Assembly: GCA_951799445.1 (NCBI GenBank)
Contig: OX637296.1
Location: forward strand, 4,650,001-4,714,000
Direction of reading: 5' to 3'
Length of the DNA: 64,000 bases
From: Pseudisothecium myosuroides
Taxonomy: Eukaryota; Streptophyta; Bryopsida; Hypnales; Lembophyllaceae
The notes below the pieces were generated by a model. That model saw nothing but the letters and a program-made list of their open reading frames with translations. It was not told the origin of the DNA and did no database searches. The position numbers were made by a program, and so were the translations under genes. Shown one piece after another: positions 47,139 through 61,113 of this stretch (position 1 is its first letter; every line of letters starts with the position of its first letter).

Positions 47139-49403
47139 TTATGGGACTCCAAAAGCAATGTCCTGGTTCTTCTCGCCAAAACCAAAGTACACTGACCCGT
47201 AGTCATGGTTCGTGGCAGAGTAATATAAGAAGTATCCAGGCCAGACAAGGCTTCGCACGACAACATCATTCTGCAAAGGAATGGTGTGGATACTCCATGA
47301 TCCTGAAAACATAAAACAAGAATGAGAATTCTATTTGTAAGGGAATTGCACCTAATTGCGGCTTGTTTCTAAAATCGACCTCTAAAGATTTTTCCGTAAA
47401 ATATACAGCCTCTATCTTTTCATGAGAACTGAGCTTAGGGTTGATTATAAGAACACCTTTCTTTAGCACTTTGAAAATTTGATTATTCTTAGATTTTTCA
47501 TGCAATGTCCAAAAATGAATGCTAAGAGAAATTGAACACCCTTTTGACTCCCAACAAACCTAGCAAAAACTTCATTCTTGTCAATTGGAACAAATCCTTC
47601 ATTATTGAAGGCTTTATTACAATGACAAATTACCTGGAAGGTCTTTGGAGAGCGGTGTGGTCATGTAGCCCGTGAAAAGATGACAGTACGAATCCAGCTC
47701 ATCAATAAACTTTAGACCTTCAATTCACAAACAACAATAGCATTCAAAGTCAGCATGTTCGAGTTTTGCACCTCTATTGACCATGTCATCAGCATATGAG
47801 AGATAAACAAGAAAATTGCAATGTTTAATAAAACAAATAGAACGGAAGTATCTAGGATACAAATTTAGACCTGTGAAGGCAGTGTTTTTGATAAGATCGT
47901 TGGTTGGTGCCAGAACTAAAGCGTTCAATGGAACCACACCACACTCTTCGTCTATCCATTTCATCAACCCTGCCAATCTTTCGAGCTGCAGCGAAATCAC
48001 ACAAACTTAGTCTTGTGCGTGAAGGTCTAATAATCAGATTGATTCTCCTTAAAAAAAAATCAAACAAGTAGAGAAATGTCAGCTACCTCAGGAAGCTCAA
48101 TGCCGGCCGGAATCTCTTCACCTTCACCTTCTTCACCTTCTCCCTCACCTTCAGCAACTTCTTCATCTTCGATGACCTAGAAAATGACGTTGAAAAAAGG
48201 TTCATGTTGAAGCTGCACCTTTAGGGTTAAAAAAAACTTGATAAGTTGGGTGACCATAAGTTTACCCACCTTGGCCTCTTCTGGTTCACCAGGAGGCTCT
48301 TCAGAAGTCTCCCCATCCTCACCTTCAATTTCGGTAGTCTCCGGTCTCTCCTCGTCCTCAGATCCTGTCTTCTCGTCCGTTGCAGATGATCCTGACTTGT
48401 CTCCCTCCAATGCCGGTTCAACAACTGGTGGCAAACATCATAAATGTATCAGCCGATTGTGAGTTTTACATGTTTTCATTGTGCCCTAATTGCGTTGGAT
48501 GAATTCCAATACCTCGATTTCAGACAAATAGGAGCCCAAGAGAAGAAAGCGGTAAGGGAAGTTAGGGACTCAGAAGCATCACATTCGTCATATTCAGAGG
48601 GTTCGATTGGGTCAGGAACAATAAGGAACACATTGGCAGGGTCGCCTGTGAATGGTCCTTTGGCGCTCTTGCACAAATGGTATCTGTCCTCATTCTCTGG
48701 TAGCTGCAAGTCCAGCCACAACACACCATCTTGGCTGCAATTGTCACAAACATAAAGCTTTTCAGAATACATTATGCACACTTGAGCATAAAGTTTAACA
48801 CCTTTCACTCCATGAGCACTGCAAATCAAAGGATGGATCATGCTCCGTTGACAATATTCCAATTGCAAATTGAAGAATAGACATATCTTCGAAAACCTAA
48901 ACTCCAGCATTTGATTATCCTCTCAACTCCTCAAGGGACCAAGGATTCATGATTTGAAAATGGACAATTCGATCGATGATATTGTGAAAAATATAATTCA
49001 GATGAGGTCAAATTTTGTATCACCAGAGTCAATAAAAAACATTTGATGTGTTGATTAGAAATAAATAAAATTGAAAAAAACAAAGTCCCCATATGACATA
49101 CTTAAAAAACCATGACATCGCCAACTTGAGTCTCTCGGTGTTGAAGAGATTAACTTACGTGAAGTAGTACTTTGTGTCGAATGTAAGCTTCCTCCCTACA
49201 TGCTTGGCGCTCACGCACCCTTGTGCGAGAATGTAGTCGTTGCCAGTGGTGGTGAAAATGCGGCCCCAAAGAGCTAGTGTTTGCAAGCCAGCGTCCTGCT
49301 TCTTCACTTTGAGGGAGATGTCCAGGGCTGCTCTGTGCTCTGAAGGCAAAACGCAACCATTCCCTGCAAGCGCCTCAAGTAACAAGGTCAAATTATTGTC
49401 CAT
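47139..49403 (-). CDS. RSPH9: Radial spoke head protein 9 homologue, seven exons
   Basis: Coding exons from the start: 49159-49403, about 48583-48734, 48270-48424, 48087-48176, 47871-47985, 47634-47717, 47139-47302. The length is about 334 residues, against roughly 270-280 in Chlamydomonas RSP9 and human RSPH9. Family landmarks: an N-terminal NNLTLLLEALAGNGCVLPSE; LALWGRIFTTTGNDYILAQG; WLDLQLPE; KGPFTGDPAN; ELERLAGLMKWIDEECGVVP; and the C-terminus VVRSLVWPGYFLYYSATNHD then YGSVYFGFGEKNQDIAFGVP. RSP9 sits in the radial spoke head of motile 9+2 flagella and helps control beating. The extra length is an acidic Glu/Gly-rich insert (exons 3-4). The donor of exon 2 is uncertain: 48526 would also fit the phase and add 19 residues. 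Confidence 0.9.
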
Positions 49404-50444
49404 GACTCCAAGTCAGGGTCCCTTCTTGCATGATTTTAGAGCCTTACATCACTCCTACCCTAGCATATGTGCCCAAGCCCCTGTTTCTGCCTCCAAGGAG
49501 CGAGGATTCTAGAGACGACGGTTATGACGTCCTCTCCAGTGGTTTCAGCCGGCCTGAGCTCCAGTGTTTGATTGGAATTGAACAGCTAATTCAGCACCTG
49601 TTTGTTCATTCACCGTTGTGAACTCCGTTAATCAACAGGGTAGTAAAATCACCAGTATTGGTTACAAAAGCAAGAAGTGTCACAATAAAGGCACTAATAT
49701 CCATGTAGGAAGTTACAAAATGAGTTGGTTCACTTGGCTTGCCCATCAGTTCAGTCTTAACAATCCTAACAACCCAAAAATCCTAACTCTACAATGACCA
49801 GAGTTGACTAGAGAATCACTCGAAAGGCACTGACACTCATGTTCAAAGTTGTGTCGAGAGTTGGCATATTCAAGAATGCTCTTACTCGTCTCAAGTCTAA
49901 AGCGTTATCACGCTACAACTCACCAAGCTGAGGTCGAGGCAGGTAACAACATTGCGCCAAACTTTATCCACATGACATGAATTATAAATAAAAGTTCTTC
50001 CATTTCCTCATTTCATGGATTTCTAAGCAATAGTGGCTAGAAGAAGAATACTTCTCCATTGTCATGTCATATTTCATGAGTTACATAAAATGCCCCAAAC
50101 ATGCTTGTATGAAACAGAATCCTCAATCTTCTTTTCATGTCTCTAGTGTGACAGTCCCTTGCTCTAATGGACCAACAACATTCTTCCACTTCATTGTCTT
50201 TCCTCAAGTATAAAAAAGACCAAAAACATGCAGGTAGACAACAGATATGAACCGGCAGCAATAAAAATTGTATATGCGGTAGATGGAAGTATGATTCAAA
50301 ATTAAGACTTTAAACGAATAAAAATAGATGTCAAGAAGAAACTTTATAAAAAAAATTCATATATAAATTAGTTTAAGTTGAAAATAGACATGATCAATTA
50401 TATATGAAATAATGTATTGATATCAATTAAATACTTTAATTCAG
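49404..50444. other. Intergenic between RSP9-like gene and coiled-coil locus
   Basis: This holds the presumed RSP9 promoter on the minus strand. No frame is supported. The small frames at 49430-49621 and 50067-50261 show no domain. Confidence 0.4.
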
Positions 50445-53400
50445 GAAGATGCTCAAACAAGAGAAAAAAATTTAAAAGAAACATATGAAATCTTAAAAAA
50501 AACAATGTGAATTATCATTTACAAGAAAAGAAAAAGAACTGCAATTAATTAACAAGGATCTTTCAAAAAGACTTATTAAACTTGAGTATCTTACAAAAGA
50601 TTTAGATGCTAAAAATATACAACTAATAGATGAAAGAAAGCAACTTCAATCAAATTTTGACAGCTTTACAAATACAATAAAGCTGCAAGAAGAATAAAGT
50701 AAAAATAATTACCAAAAAAAGGTGCGGGTAAATAAAATAAAATAAATCATAAATAAATAAATAAATATTTTTTTTATAAAATTCTATTTTTACATATCTA
50801 TAATAATTTGATAGCATTGAACAATAAAATATGGATATATTTTTAATATAAAAAAATATAATCATATTGTTTATGCTTCAATTTTATATCAATAAAAAAT
50901 CTATCATTTTAGAAGTAATTTCTTAAGAAGACCGTTAACATCTCTTAAGATGAATTGAAAGAATAAATTGATCATAAAATTATTATTATTGCATAATCAA
51001 ATTATACATAATTTTGGAGCTTAAAGTTATGAATGTTTTTTTGTAAATACTTAATAATGAATTTTATTGATTTAATACTATTAATGCAACAATCAATTTT
51101 AAATTTTTAAATAAATCTATACTTTAATTTTTGGACTAAACTTTTATATTTGTTCTTCATATAATGTTTGTGTTATTATTTTTTAGTTTTAGTTTTAGTT
51201 TTGGAAATATTAGAATAGAAAAAATACAATTAAAATTCCCTAAAGCCTAAGCATTTGAACAAAACAAAAGAAGCAAAAAATATTTTTTTCTATTTAAAAA
51301 ATATATGATATGGATTGAAATGAAGAATTGGAATTTTTAATTTGAATGGTAGAATTTTCAAAAAAAAATTGAAATCATTATTGTAGATTTTTTAAAGAAA
51401 AGATATATGTACACATCAAAATAGGCATTGACAATATTGAGAAAAATGATTTAAGTTTAAATTTTGTATAATTTTTAAAAATATTAGATTTATAGTATGT
51501 TGAAATTATACACATGTTTATTTATTTATAATAAAAATGTCTAAATATCCAAATTCTATAACAAGTTTGTCAAGATTTTGACAACTCTAAATGAAAATAC
51601 ATCACAATATGATCTTAAAGCATTTGCATTTTTGATTGCATCTTTGATTGCAACTCCAAAGTCTCACGATTTTAGCCATAGCTCCAAAATTCATTTAAAA
51701 ATAAGTTAACTTGTATTAATTAATAATAAAATATTGAATAAACTTGTATTTAAGAATGAAAATGTCTCTTGAACTGTATTGATGTCATCTTATTTCTAAA
51801 ATCTATAATTTGTTTGTATGTCAATTACAAAAAAGATTTTTTTAAATTTAAAACACATTTAAAAATTATTAAATCTATTTATGTAGAAACATCTTGGCCT
51901 TTGTGCACTTTTATTTTTGAATCTATCAATTTAAAGAATATTTTATTGATTGGTTATTTAGAAATAAAAATCTAAACTTAAATCTTAAGGTAATGACTCT
52001 AATTGTTTTGATTGAATTGCTACTAGCACCAAAAATTAATTTCTTTGCTTTTCCAAAACTTATACATTCTTGTGTCTAGAGTTGATGGCTTTTAAGGATT
52101 AAAATGATATTTTTTTTGTGAATACTAATACCTCAATTGACCTAATTTTTAATAAATTAAGTTAAAATAGTATTTATGTGAGTAATGTATAATAAGAAAA
52201 ATCTTATAAGATATCCAATTATTCCTTCAAAAATTGCATTGATGAAAATAAAAGATGTCCAATTACTAATTTTTTATGAAATCTCAAGTGCTGAATTATT
52301 CTATTGAAATTTTGTGATTTATGTATAATATATTTATAAATATATATAGGATTTAAGAAGTTCTTATTAGCAGGATGATGTTATTTCCGAGCTTCAAAAT
52401 TCTATAAGAGAGGTGCAAAGGCAATTAAAAGATACACAACAATCACAAACTTTGATCCAAATAATTCTTGAAAGTACAATAAAAACAATGAAGATTGAAA
52501 CTACACAATTGAAAGATTTTATAGATGTACAAAAGAACAAAATTATAAATCTATCCGCTAATGTGAATAAATCAATGATACTCAATTGCGAATTGCAAGA
52601 AAAATTAGTGTCAACGAAAAACACATTGGAAAGTGAAGGTATAAAGAAGAAACAACAAATGATGACTGGTGCACTTGAATTATCAATTTTAAAACAGATG
52701 CGACAAAAAGATGTTGAAGATGAAATAAAATCAAATGAGTGTGAAACTTTAAACTTAAAAAAAGATTTATCCAATGAAAGAATGTTATCAACAGATTATT
52801 TAGATAATAAAGACCTTTTTAACCAAGAATTGATTGAATTGATTGAGCAAATAAATCATGAAAGAACATATGTTGAACATCTTGCTGAGAAGGCTACCTA
52901 TAGACAAGAGTTGCAAACAACAAAGTATCAAGAACACTTGAAAAAAGAAAGAGAAATCATTAAAAATTCATTTTAAAAATATGAAGATGAATGGGGTAAT
53001 AAACATTCTACCATGGAAAGAAAATTAGAGGTTCATTTTAAATGCAGTATTTTGTGCACAATATGATTTGATGCAAATTTACGAATAATGATTAACATGA
53101 AGATTTAAATGTACTTGTCTATAAAACATAGAATTGTCTAAGTAATTTAATGTTTTAAACTAGTATATATATGTAGGTTGAACTACACGATTCAATTATT
53201 AAAGTTCAAGAAAAAAACAAGAATTTCATTGAGAAGATGAAAATGAAAATTGACAAAACTACAAAGTTGTATGCAACAACTCATAATTTTCAAAAACAAA
53301 AAAGGAATGAACATGGTAAAGTTATCAATCCAAATTGATTGTATAATATAAAAAATAATTTTTTATTACAAATTCATAATCTATGATAGTGAAGTATTTT

Positions 53401-54965
53401 CAAGCAAAATTTTAGAAGTGATTAAGTAAATGCATATGGATTAAGAAATGAATTGCTATAGAGAATTGTTATGAATTGTTTTGAAATCTTTCTATTTATC
53501 AATAAAAAAATTTATTTTATAGAGTTTTAAAAAAAAATTATAATAAACAAAGAATATATGTGATTAAAGAATTTTTTATTTAATACCAAATAAAATTTGT
53601 CATATTTTCAAGGAGCCATGTACATTATTCTCAAAAACACAAACCGCATATTTTTTTCAATTGAAGATATACTAGGCACTAGCATTCTTGCAAAAAAATA
53701 TTTGAAATTTTGAACATCTCAAACTCCTAATATCTTTAATTTCTTCATTTTTTTGTTACTAGCAAGCATAAAAGACAACAAATTTATATTTTATTATTTA
53801 ATTTTAAATTAATTTTATATAATAATTTAATAATTATATAATTTCAAACATGATTTAAGTATTTATTTGCAATTAGTATTTTTTATTTTATTGATAAATA
53901 TTTTTTTTGAATTATAAAATTATTTATTTGTTTCGTATTCTAATAGACTAATAGAGGATTTTTGCAAAAATAGTTTTTAAAATAAAATAAAAATTTTACA
54001 AATATAATCTAAAAAGGGTACAACCATTGACTTAAACCCTTTGTAAGTAATTTCAAGATAGGGCTTCTTTCAAATATAAAGAATATTCTATTTTCTATAT
54101 GTTAAGTTGACTATTACTAATGTATACAACGGGTCGACAATAAAAAACTTGAGAAAAGAATGACCTTGAATTTATCAAAGTATTGAAACATTGTCTATAA
54201 ATATATTACCTTTTTTTTAATACTTACAAATTAAGGTTTGAATGTTAAAAAAGACCACGACACTTTCTATTTTCAAAACTTGAATATATTTCTTACAACA
54301 ATAATTAATCATATTATTTAGAAATAATTAATCTTTAATTAAAAAATATCTTCATAATTAATAAAATAAGTAGGATGAATTCATAGTAAAATGAATATAG
54401 AGTTGCTATACTATGTTGAAATCATATGTTATTTTAATCAAAGACTATGATTTAATAGCAAAATGATGTTTATGTATTTTTAATCATTCTTACAAGTACT
54501 CAAACCTATAGGGCAATCAAAATATAGCTTAAAGAAGTTTACTAAATTACAACCCAAAAACAATATCTATACTTAGTTTTGGATGCTCACTTTACAACTT
54601 TAGATATTTGAGCTTGAATTTTTTTTTAGTATATTTTTGATTCATAATGAATTCCACATCTTTATGGAAAATTATAGATATAACATAGATAACCACAAAT
54701 TTAATGTTCATATGCCTATCATGAATAAACTTTCATGAATCTACGCAAGCTCTTTTTTCATTTAAGTGGTGACTATAATAAAGAAATGCGCACAAACTTT
54801 TTGAACATTTAAAATAATTAAAAAGTGCTCGATCCAAGTGCAAAAACTACATTACAATATGTGGCAAAGACATTGCAAGAATTTATTATAACTAGCATAA
54901 CTGTTGTATTTTCGATGATTAGTCATGTCAGTAAGATTTTTGCGTTTTTTAATGTTGGATAATAG

Positions 54966-55868
54966 ATTTGCAAAGAAATTTGGCAAATACCAATGATCAA
55001 TTAAAAATAGCATTGAAAAAAGTAGCGCAGATTGCTAAGGAAAACGACAAACATATCAAACAGATTGGAGATTTAATGAAGGCTTTGGAATCAACGAAAG
55101 TGGCTTTGGATGCCGCGAATGCTGCGTACCAAGGCGCAAATGATCTTTCAAAACAAGTCGCTCATTTGTCACAACAACTTTTAGATGAAAAACAAGCATC
55201 TGAGAATCAAAGCAGACAATTGGCACTGCAAGTAGTGACAATCAAAGGTCAAGCTTATGCTTCTAGTAAGCTTGCAGAGGAACTTGCTCAGCAATTGAAG
55301 AATCTAAAATGCCCATTTGAAGATGCGAATGATCTAGTGGAAGCGGCAAGTTACTTCGTAGAAGGCATAGTAGTAGATTTGGGAGAGCAATTGGAAGAGG
55401 CGAGAAATGAAGCCAACGTAGCTTCTGATTTAGATGTAGAGGTTGAAGCACGGAAGAAAGACATAGATTGTGTTTGGGACAATGCGGATGATCTAAGCTG
55501 GCAATTGAAGTATGCTCAAAGGCTAGCTCAAATTGTTGCTAGACTCGCCAATGATGTAACTGAAGAATTTAAAATCCTCTTGGAAAATGTAATGCTAATG
55601 TGTAATACCGAAGAACAAAGTGAAGTTGCTAGTGCACTTGTAGATGTTATCAACAAGGCATTGTCCAAGCAATTAGAGGATGCTAAAGAGGCTGAGAATG
55701 CAACCAGTGAAATTCAAAGACTAAAAATACAAGTTCAAGCTGCTATTAGATTAGCTGAAAGTGCAGGACAAACTTTGGCTAGATATATAGGAGATGCCAA
55801 AAGGCAAGTTGAAGCTGTTAGTTCTCATGCACTTAATGTAGCTACAAATGTGAGAGAAATAATTGCAG
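54966..55868 (+). CDS. Largest intact coiled-coil exon (about 300 codons)
   Basis: An acceptor (GATAATAG) precedes 54966 and a donor (GCAG then GTGATC) follows 55868. The 301 codons have no stop. Composition is Ala/Glu/Gln/Lys/Leu-rich with repeating patterns such as LAEELAQQL, LGEQLEEARNEA and LSKQLEDAKEAENA, indicating a continuous alpha-helical coiled coil. G/C use is above that of the flanking introns, so selection acted until recently. It may belong to a still-expressed shorter transcript. Confidence 0.6.
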
Positions 55869-57439
55869 GTGATCAAGTCATGAATCTCTGTTAACTAGAA
55901 TCCTGGTCATTGTTCCATGTTGACTTATTTAATCTTTGATCAAGTATGCAACCCTCTTAAATGCACTCGTACATTGTATAATCATTAAGTTTAAAAGGAC
56001 AAATCGAAGGTTTGGAATTTGTCCTTTCTAAAATGAGTCAAGGAGAAGATTCTGAAAATCTTGTTGCAGAACAAGACCAACTTTTACAGAAGCTAGCTGA
56101 GAATGCTGAAAAAACTGCCTCAGATGCTGATGTTGTGGCTCAGCTTAGGGACTCGCTTGCTAAAGTAAGATTCTAAACATTTCATCTGCTCCAATATTCC
56201 AGAGGAAATCTTCACTAAATCCTTTATTGATATGGGGTGTGAGAAGTACAAGCATGGACTACACAGGTTTCCACACAAGTTACCAAAAATTTAGGCTTAT
56301 AAAAGGATTTCTCCAAAATTCATATACAAAAGTAGGTCAATAAATCATTTTTTGTTTGTCTTTAAAAAAAATATAAATATATACAGAGTCAAAAAAATTA
56401 TAATATTTTTTAATTTGAAATTTTAGAAGATGAACTCAATCCAAGTTTTCAAATGTAAATTTATTTTTGGTTCTAAAAATTGCACTAAAATTCTCCAAAA
56501 TAAATTAAAAAATCAATTGAAATTGTTTTGAAATAAAGAATTTTTTTTTTGTAAAGGATGAAAAATTAATAAACGATCAAAATAGTAATGCCTTGTGGGA
56601 TATATAGGAGGAATAAATGAAAAATATATTACAAAAAAGCATTATTCTTGGAAGCTTGTTATAGAAAATAATACATGTTTTTTTTGCAATCAACAATTAT
56701 TTGCAATTTCCTCATATTTTGTAGATTAAATAGAGAATATTTTGCAACTAAGACAATGACAATGACAACACCTAATTAAAACTAAAAATTATAAAAATAG
56801 TCCTTTAGATGAAATGTGAGGGTTTTATATGACTAATGAGTTCATCAATTAGGCAATTAGACACACAAAATAATTAATACACCAATATGAATGCTTATGA
56901 GGTGAAATAGAAAATTTTGATAGATGCAATATAATTTTAATGCAATTTGTGTAGTTTTAATGCAAATTTAACATACTTTCACTATAGATAAAAATTGGTC
57001 TTCTTCATATAATATGACAATTAGACACATTCCTTAATATACAATGTAGGTCAAGTTCGGCATAAAATAGTTATAAACTTAGATGTCAAGAATTATAATT
57101 TGTTTTTCAAAAATATATTCTTTGAAAGGAGGGATTTTATTTTATTTTAGCATGTATCAAATTCATTTCTAAAACAATATGTAACAAAGAGGTGTTAATA
57201 TTAACTTTTATTTATTTTTTCAATCAAGAAACTGATCAAATTCTCAGTCAACTAGGTGAATTTAAGCAATTATGTAGTTAAAAAATTATATTTATTTAAT
57301 TGAAACTTTCAAAATCTCAAAATTATATTGTAAAAAAAATTGAAATATTTTGTTTAATTTGAATTTAGGATATATATACACACATACATACATATAATCA
57401 AATGTGAGCTCTATATTAGCGTAAATTATTTGCTTACAA

Positions 57440-58004
57440 CTCGGGGGGGGGCACCTAGTATTTTACTACAAACCACGTGCGAACAAGTGGTTTCTAATGA
57501 ACTATAATTTCAACTTAAAATTTTTAGGGTTGCTTAATAATGACTATAGGTTTCTATTGCCAAAATTTCAAACTAAAATAATAGTTGAAATGATTTGTAC
57601 AAGAGGTTGAAAATGGCCTAAAACGGCATGTTTTTCAACTCAAATATTTATAGAGATCACATTTAGATAACCATTGCATCAATACTCAACTCAAAATGAA
57701 CTTTCAATAGAGAGCTATTTTTAGGAATTTTTTGTTCATTTTTTAGACAATTTTTTAGGATATAATATAGGGGTGTGAAAGTTATTTTTCAGTTGTATAA
57801 TGTATCTAATTGCTTCAAAAATTTGTAACTAATTATCATTAACAAATAAAAATATCAATAATTCAAAACATAAACTTTTGAAGTAGGAAAATCTAGTCAT
57901 ATTTTTTTTATTTCATTTTATTTAAATTTTAGGATATAATATAGGGGGTCCAAAGTTTTGTTCGCACGTGTTTTCTAATGGACACTCTAAGTAACCCCCC
58001 CGAG
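57440..58004. mobile_element. 565-bp transposon with G-run termini and 8-bp target duplication
   Basis: The left end is CTCGGGGGGGGGCACC. The right end, reverse-complemented, is CTCGGGGGGGTTACTT. A second inverted block, CACGTGCGAACAA, lies inside both ends. GCTTACAA flanks both sides (57432-57439, 58005-58012). The 8-bp target suggests a hAT-like element, but the CTCGGG end is not the usual hAT start. It lies in the intron region of the coiled-coil locus. Confidence 0.8.
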
Positions 58005-58012
58005 GCTTACAA

Positions 58013-60290
58013 TATAAATTTATGCTAACTTTAGACATTAAAAGGTATTAAATGTAATCATCATAAAAATTTTAAAGTCCCAATCTTTTGTAAAAGTCTC
58101 AATTTTAAGAATATAGCATTTTAAATAAACAAATGTAGATTGATACAAAGTTGGTCAAGATGAAAAAGTTTGATACATCCTAATAAGATATTGGAGCTTT
58201 TCATATTGATTAACTGAAAAAAATTTAGATGATTTGAGTCTTTGTAAGAAGCATGTACAAAATTTCTGTCAAATGTGGGTAATAACATGATTAAAATTAG
58301 CTTTTGGCAATAAATCATATAATAATAAATAATACAATAGAATACTAAAAATATTGCAAGTAATATTTCTTCAAAATATAAGTTAATTTTTGTTTTCAAA
58401 TTAATGAAAAAAAATTAATAAAAAAAATTGTTCTTCTCTTTTGAAAAAATATTTAAAGTTATTAAATTATTAAATATTAAATTATTACATTTAAAATATA
58501 AAATAATATTACATTTTTCTAACTTGAAGGGGCTGTTGGTGAAACATTCACATCTTATGAAAAAATTGTGACTTATACTTACCAAAAAAGTGAATTTTTA
58601 TTGTTACAAAATCTCTTTTTAATCCATATAATTCAAACTGATGATCTTAGACCTTAATATTTGACCTTAATATTAAACCAAAAAGATACTAAATCTTCAA
58701 ATTACAAAGTATAGTTAGATCCAATTAGAGACAATCTATTTTTATAAAATGTTTCTAAAAAATTAAAGAATATCTTATAACATGTGTATGGATTCCAAGG
58801 CTTTAATAATACAAAAGTTGTAATCACAGGCCACCTTTTGTAGAAGACTGCAACAAAAAATAATAAAAGAATTTTTGCAATCATCCATTCAATAAAATTG
58901 AATTAAATAAATTTAATCTCGTATATTTTTAATTTTAATAATCATATATTTCATCAAAATCCCTTTATAAATATTTGAGTTTGAAATTGGGTGATAGTAA
59001 GAAAAACTTGCTAATTTTATTGCATTTTCACAAGTACTCATGATTTTTTTTTAGTTAACTTTAAAATTAAAAAAAATTATTTAACCTAATATGCTTAAAA
59101 ATTTTGTACTCTAGGAAGATAAAGCATAGAAAAATTCTTTAAGTAGGGGGACTACAAATGTACAAATTCTCAAGTAAATAGGTTCTTTGACGTTTTAATC
59201 TGTAAAAAATAGAAAAAAAAATTTGAAAAATTTAATTATCCATTTGTAACAACTCTATAGAGATGGTCATCCATCAAAAGAACCACCACACTAATATTTT
59301 ACATGTTTCAAAATGCAAGCAAAAAGAAGCTTACTTTGTAGACTTCCACACAATATAGAATTAATTATTTTAAAATTTTCTTGAAGCAATAGTTGTTAGT
59401 CTTTTAAAACACCTCCTCTCCAAATTTCAGCTCTAAATTTGATTTTTTGGACTAGAAATAGCACAATACACCCCCAAATTGGTAAGTGCAATATAAAATT
59501 GGGGAATATTTTTAGATTGTAAAACAATTTTGAAAAATGAAAAAAAATTAGCCAAGGTGTTTAATAGTCATAAGTATCTTTTTTTATAAGTCTTGAGTCT
59601 TTTGGAGCCATAACACAAGTTATGCCCAAAATACAAATTAGCATGCAATGTGCAATAGAAAATAGTTCAATTGTTTCTTGTAAGTGCCCATTTGTATCTT
59701 AGTAATGCAAAATTTTATTGTTGATTTTTCAATATATATTTTTTTTCATATTTTTTTATATGTGAGAGTAATACAGATAGTCTAAGTGGTTAGACAAGAA
59801 TGTGTCTGCAAGTTATCTATGATGTCCAATTCTTCTATAAAATTTATAATTTCATAGCACATACTAAAAGAAATTGTTTCAAAAAAATTGTATTCAATAC
59901 AATTGCACTTGCCAAAATGTGGATCATTAATGATAGAGGACATCCATTATTTTTGAAACAACAATGATTTGTAATTTAGAAAAATTTAGAGAGTTTGTCA
60001 ATGATGCCTATAAATTTCTTACCACAAAGTGACCATGTAAGTAATACCTTGAGGATATTTTAAAATAATAATTGATTATATGTATTAAAGATTTATCCTT
60101 CCTTCTATGATTTATGAAAGATTCATTTGAATCAACGGTTCTCACTCCAAACATCAATTTAACCTAAAGCACTTGTTGGAAGTGCATCAACCTTAGAGAC
60201 TGTGAATTGTGCAAATTCAATGATTAAGGACTTGTACATAGAATTTAATGATACTAATTAATGACATTCTACTCCAAATCAAAAGTATGT
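58013..60290. other. AT-rich intron-like spacer, no gene seen
   Basis: No supported exon between the transposon and the last coiled-coil exon. The minus-strand frames at 58121-58399 and 58702-58884 are AT-derived. Confidence 0.4.
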
Positions 60291-60801
60291 GTAATTGAGT
60301 AATCTAAGCATCTTGGTGACGCTTCAAGTAATGGCTAAGAAACAACTATTGGAGAGTGAGCTAAATGTTGCACAAGACGCTTACAACACTAGGTACATTG
60401 CCAGCAAAGCCCCTTCAAAACGTTATTCAGCCGCTGTTATGCACCAAATGAAATTTGTATTACCTCTTGAGGACGTAGGTATCATTGGCATTGTAGGTGC
60501 TGCACACGCACAGTCCAACATAGCAAGGTCTAGACGAACCTCTATAGTAATTGTAGGTGCTTCCACAAGAACATCTTTATCTGGACCTTTGAGGAAGACC
60601 CCTTCAACTGTATCTACTAGAAAAAACTCTACAGTTGGGCCGTCCATTGCATTTTATTCCTCCGGAGCGATACTTGATGGAGGTTTGCCCAAATCTTTGG
60701 TATGAGCAACATCTGCAATGGAAAAATCAAAAAGGGCCTCTTCATTTGTAGTTGATGCCCAACGACCTTCTTTAATTACACAAAGTATTACAAGTGATTT
60801 C

Positions 60802-61113
60802 ATCCAAAGGGCATCAATACTTGCAGAAAACAATGCAGAAGCTCTTATTCAGAAAGCGTTGATCCTTGCGGAAAATAATGCAGATGTTTTGGCTGAGAGG
60901 GCTTTGATGCTTGCAGAAAACACTGCAAATGCTCTTGCGCAAAGAGCTTCCGCGATTGCAGAGAGCTCCACAAAAGCTCTGGCAGATATTGCTTTAATAC
61001 TTGCAAAAAATACAATAGATGTCCTAGCTCAAAGGGCATCTGTCTTTGCTAAAGTTATAGATTCCATTCCGCAAAGAGCATCTACAATAGGTCAAAACAT
61101 TGTAGAAGCTTTC
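60802..61113 (+). repeat. Seven 15-residue helical repeats within the last exon
   Basis: In frame with the 60718-61302 reading frame, units such as IQRASILAENNAEAL, IQKALILAENNADVL and AERALMLAENTANAL follow one another every 45 bp. Six units are 15 residues and one is 14. The Ala/Leu spacing predicts an amphipathic helix. The same frame is open upstream (60295-60702) and is broken only by the TGA at 60703. Confidence 0.7.
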
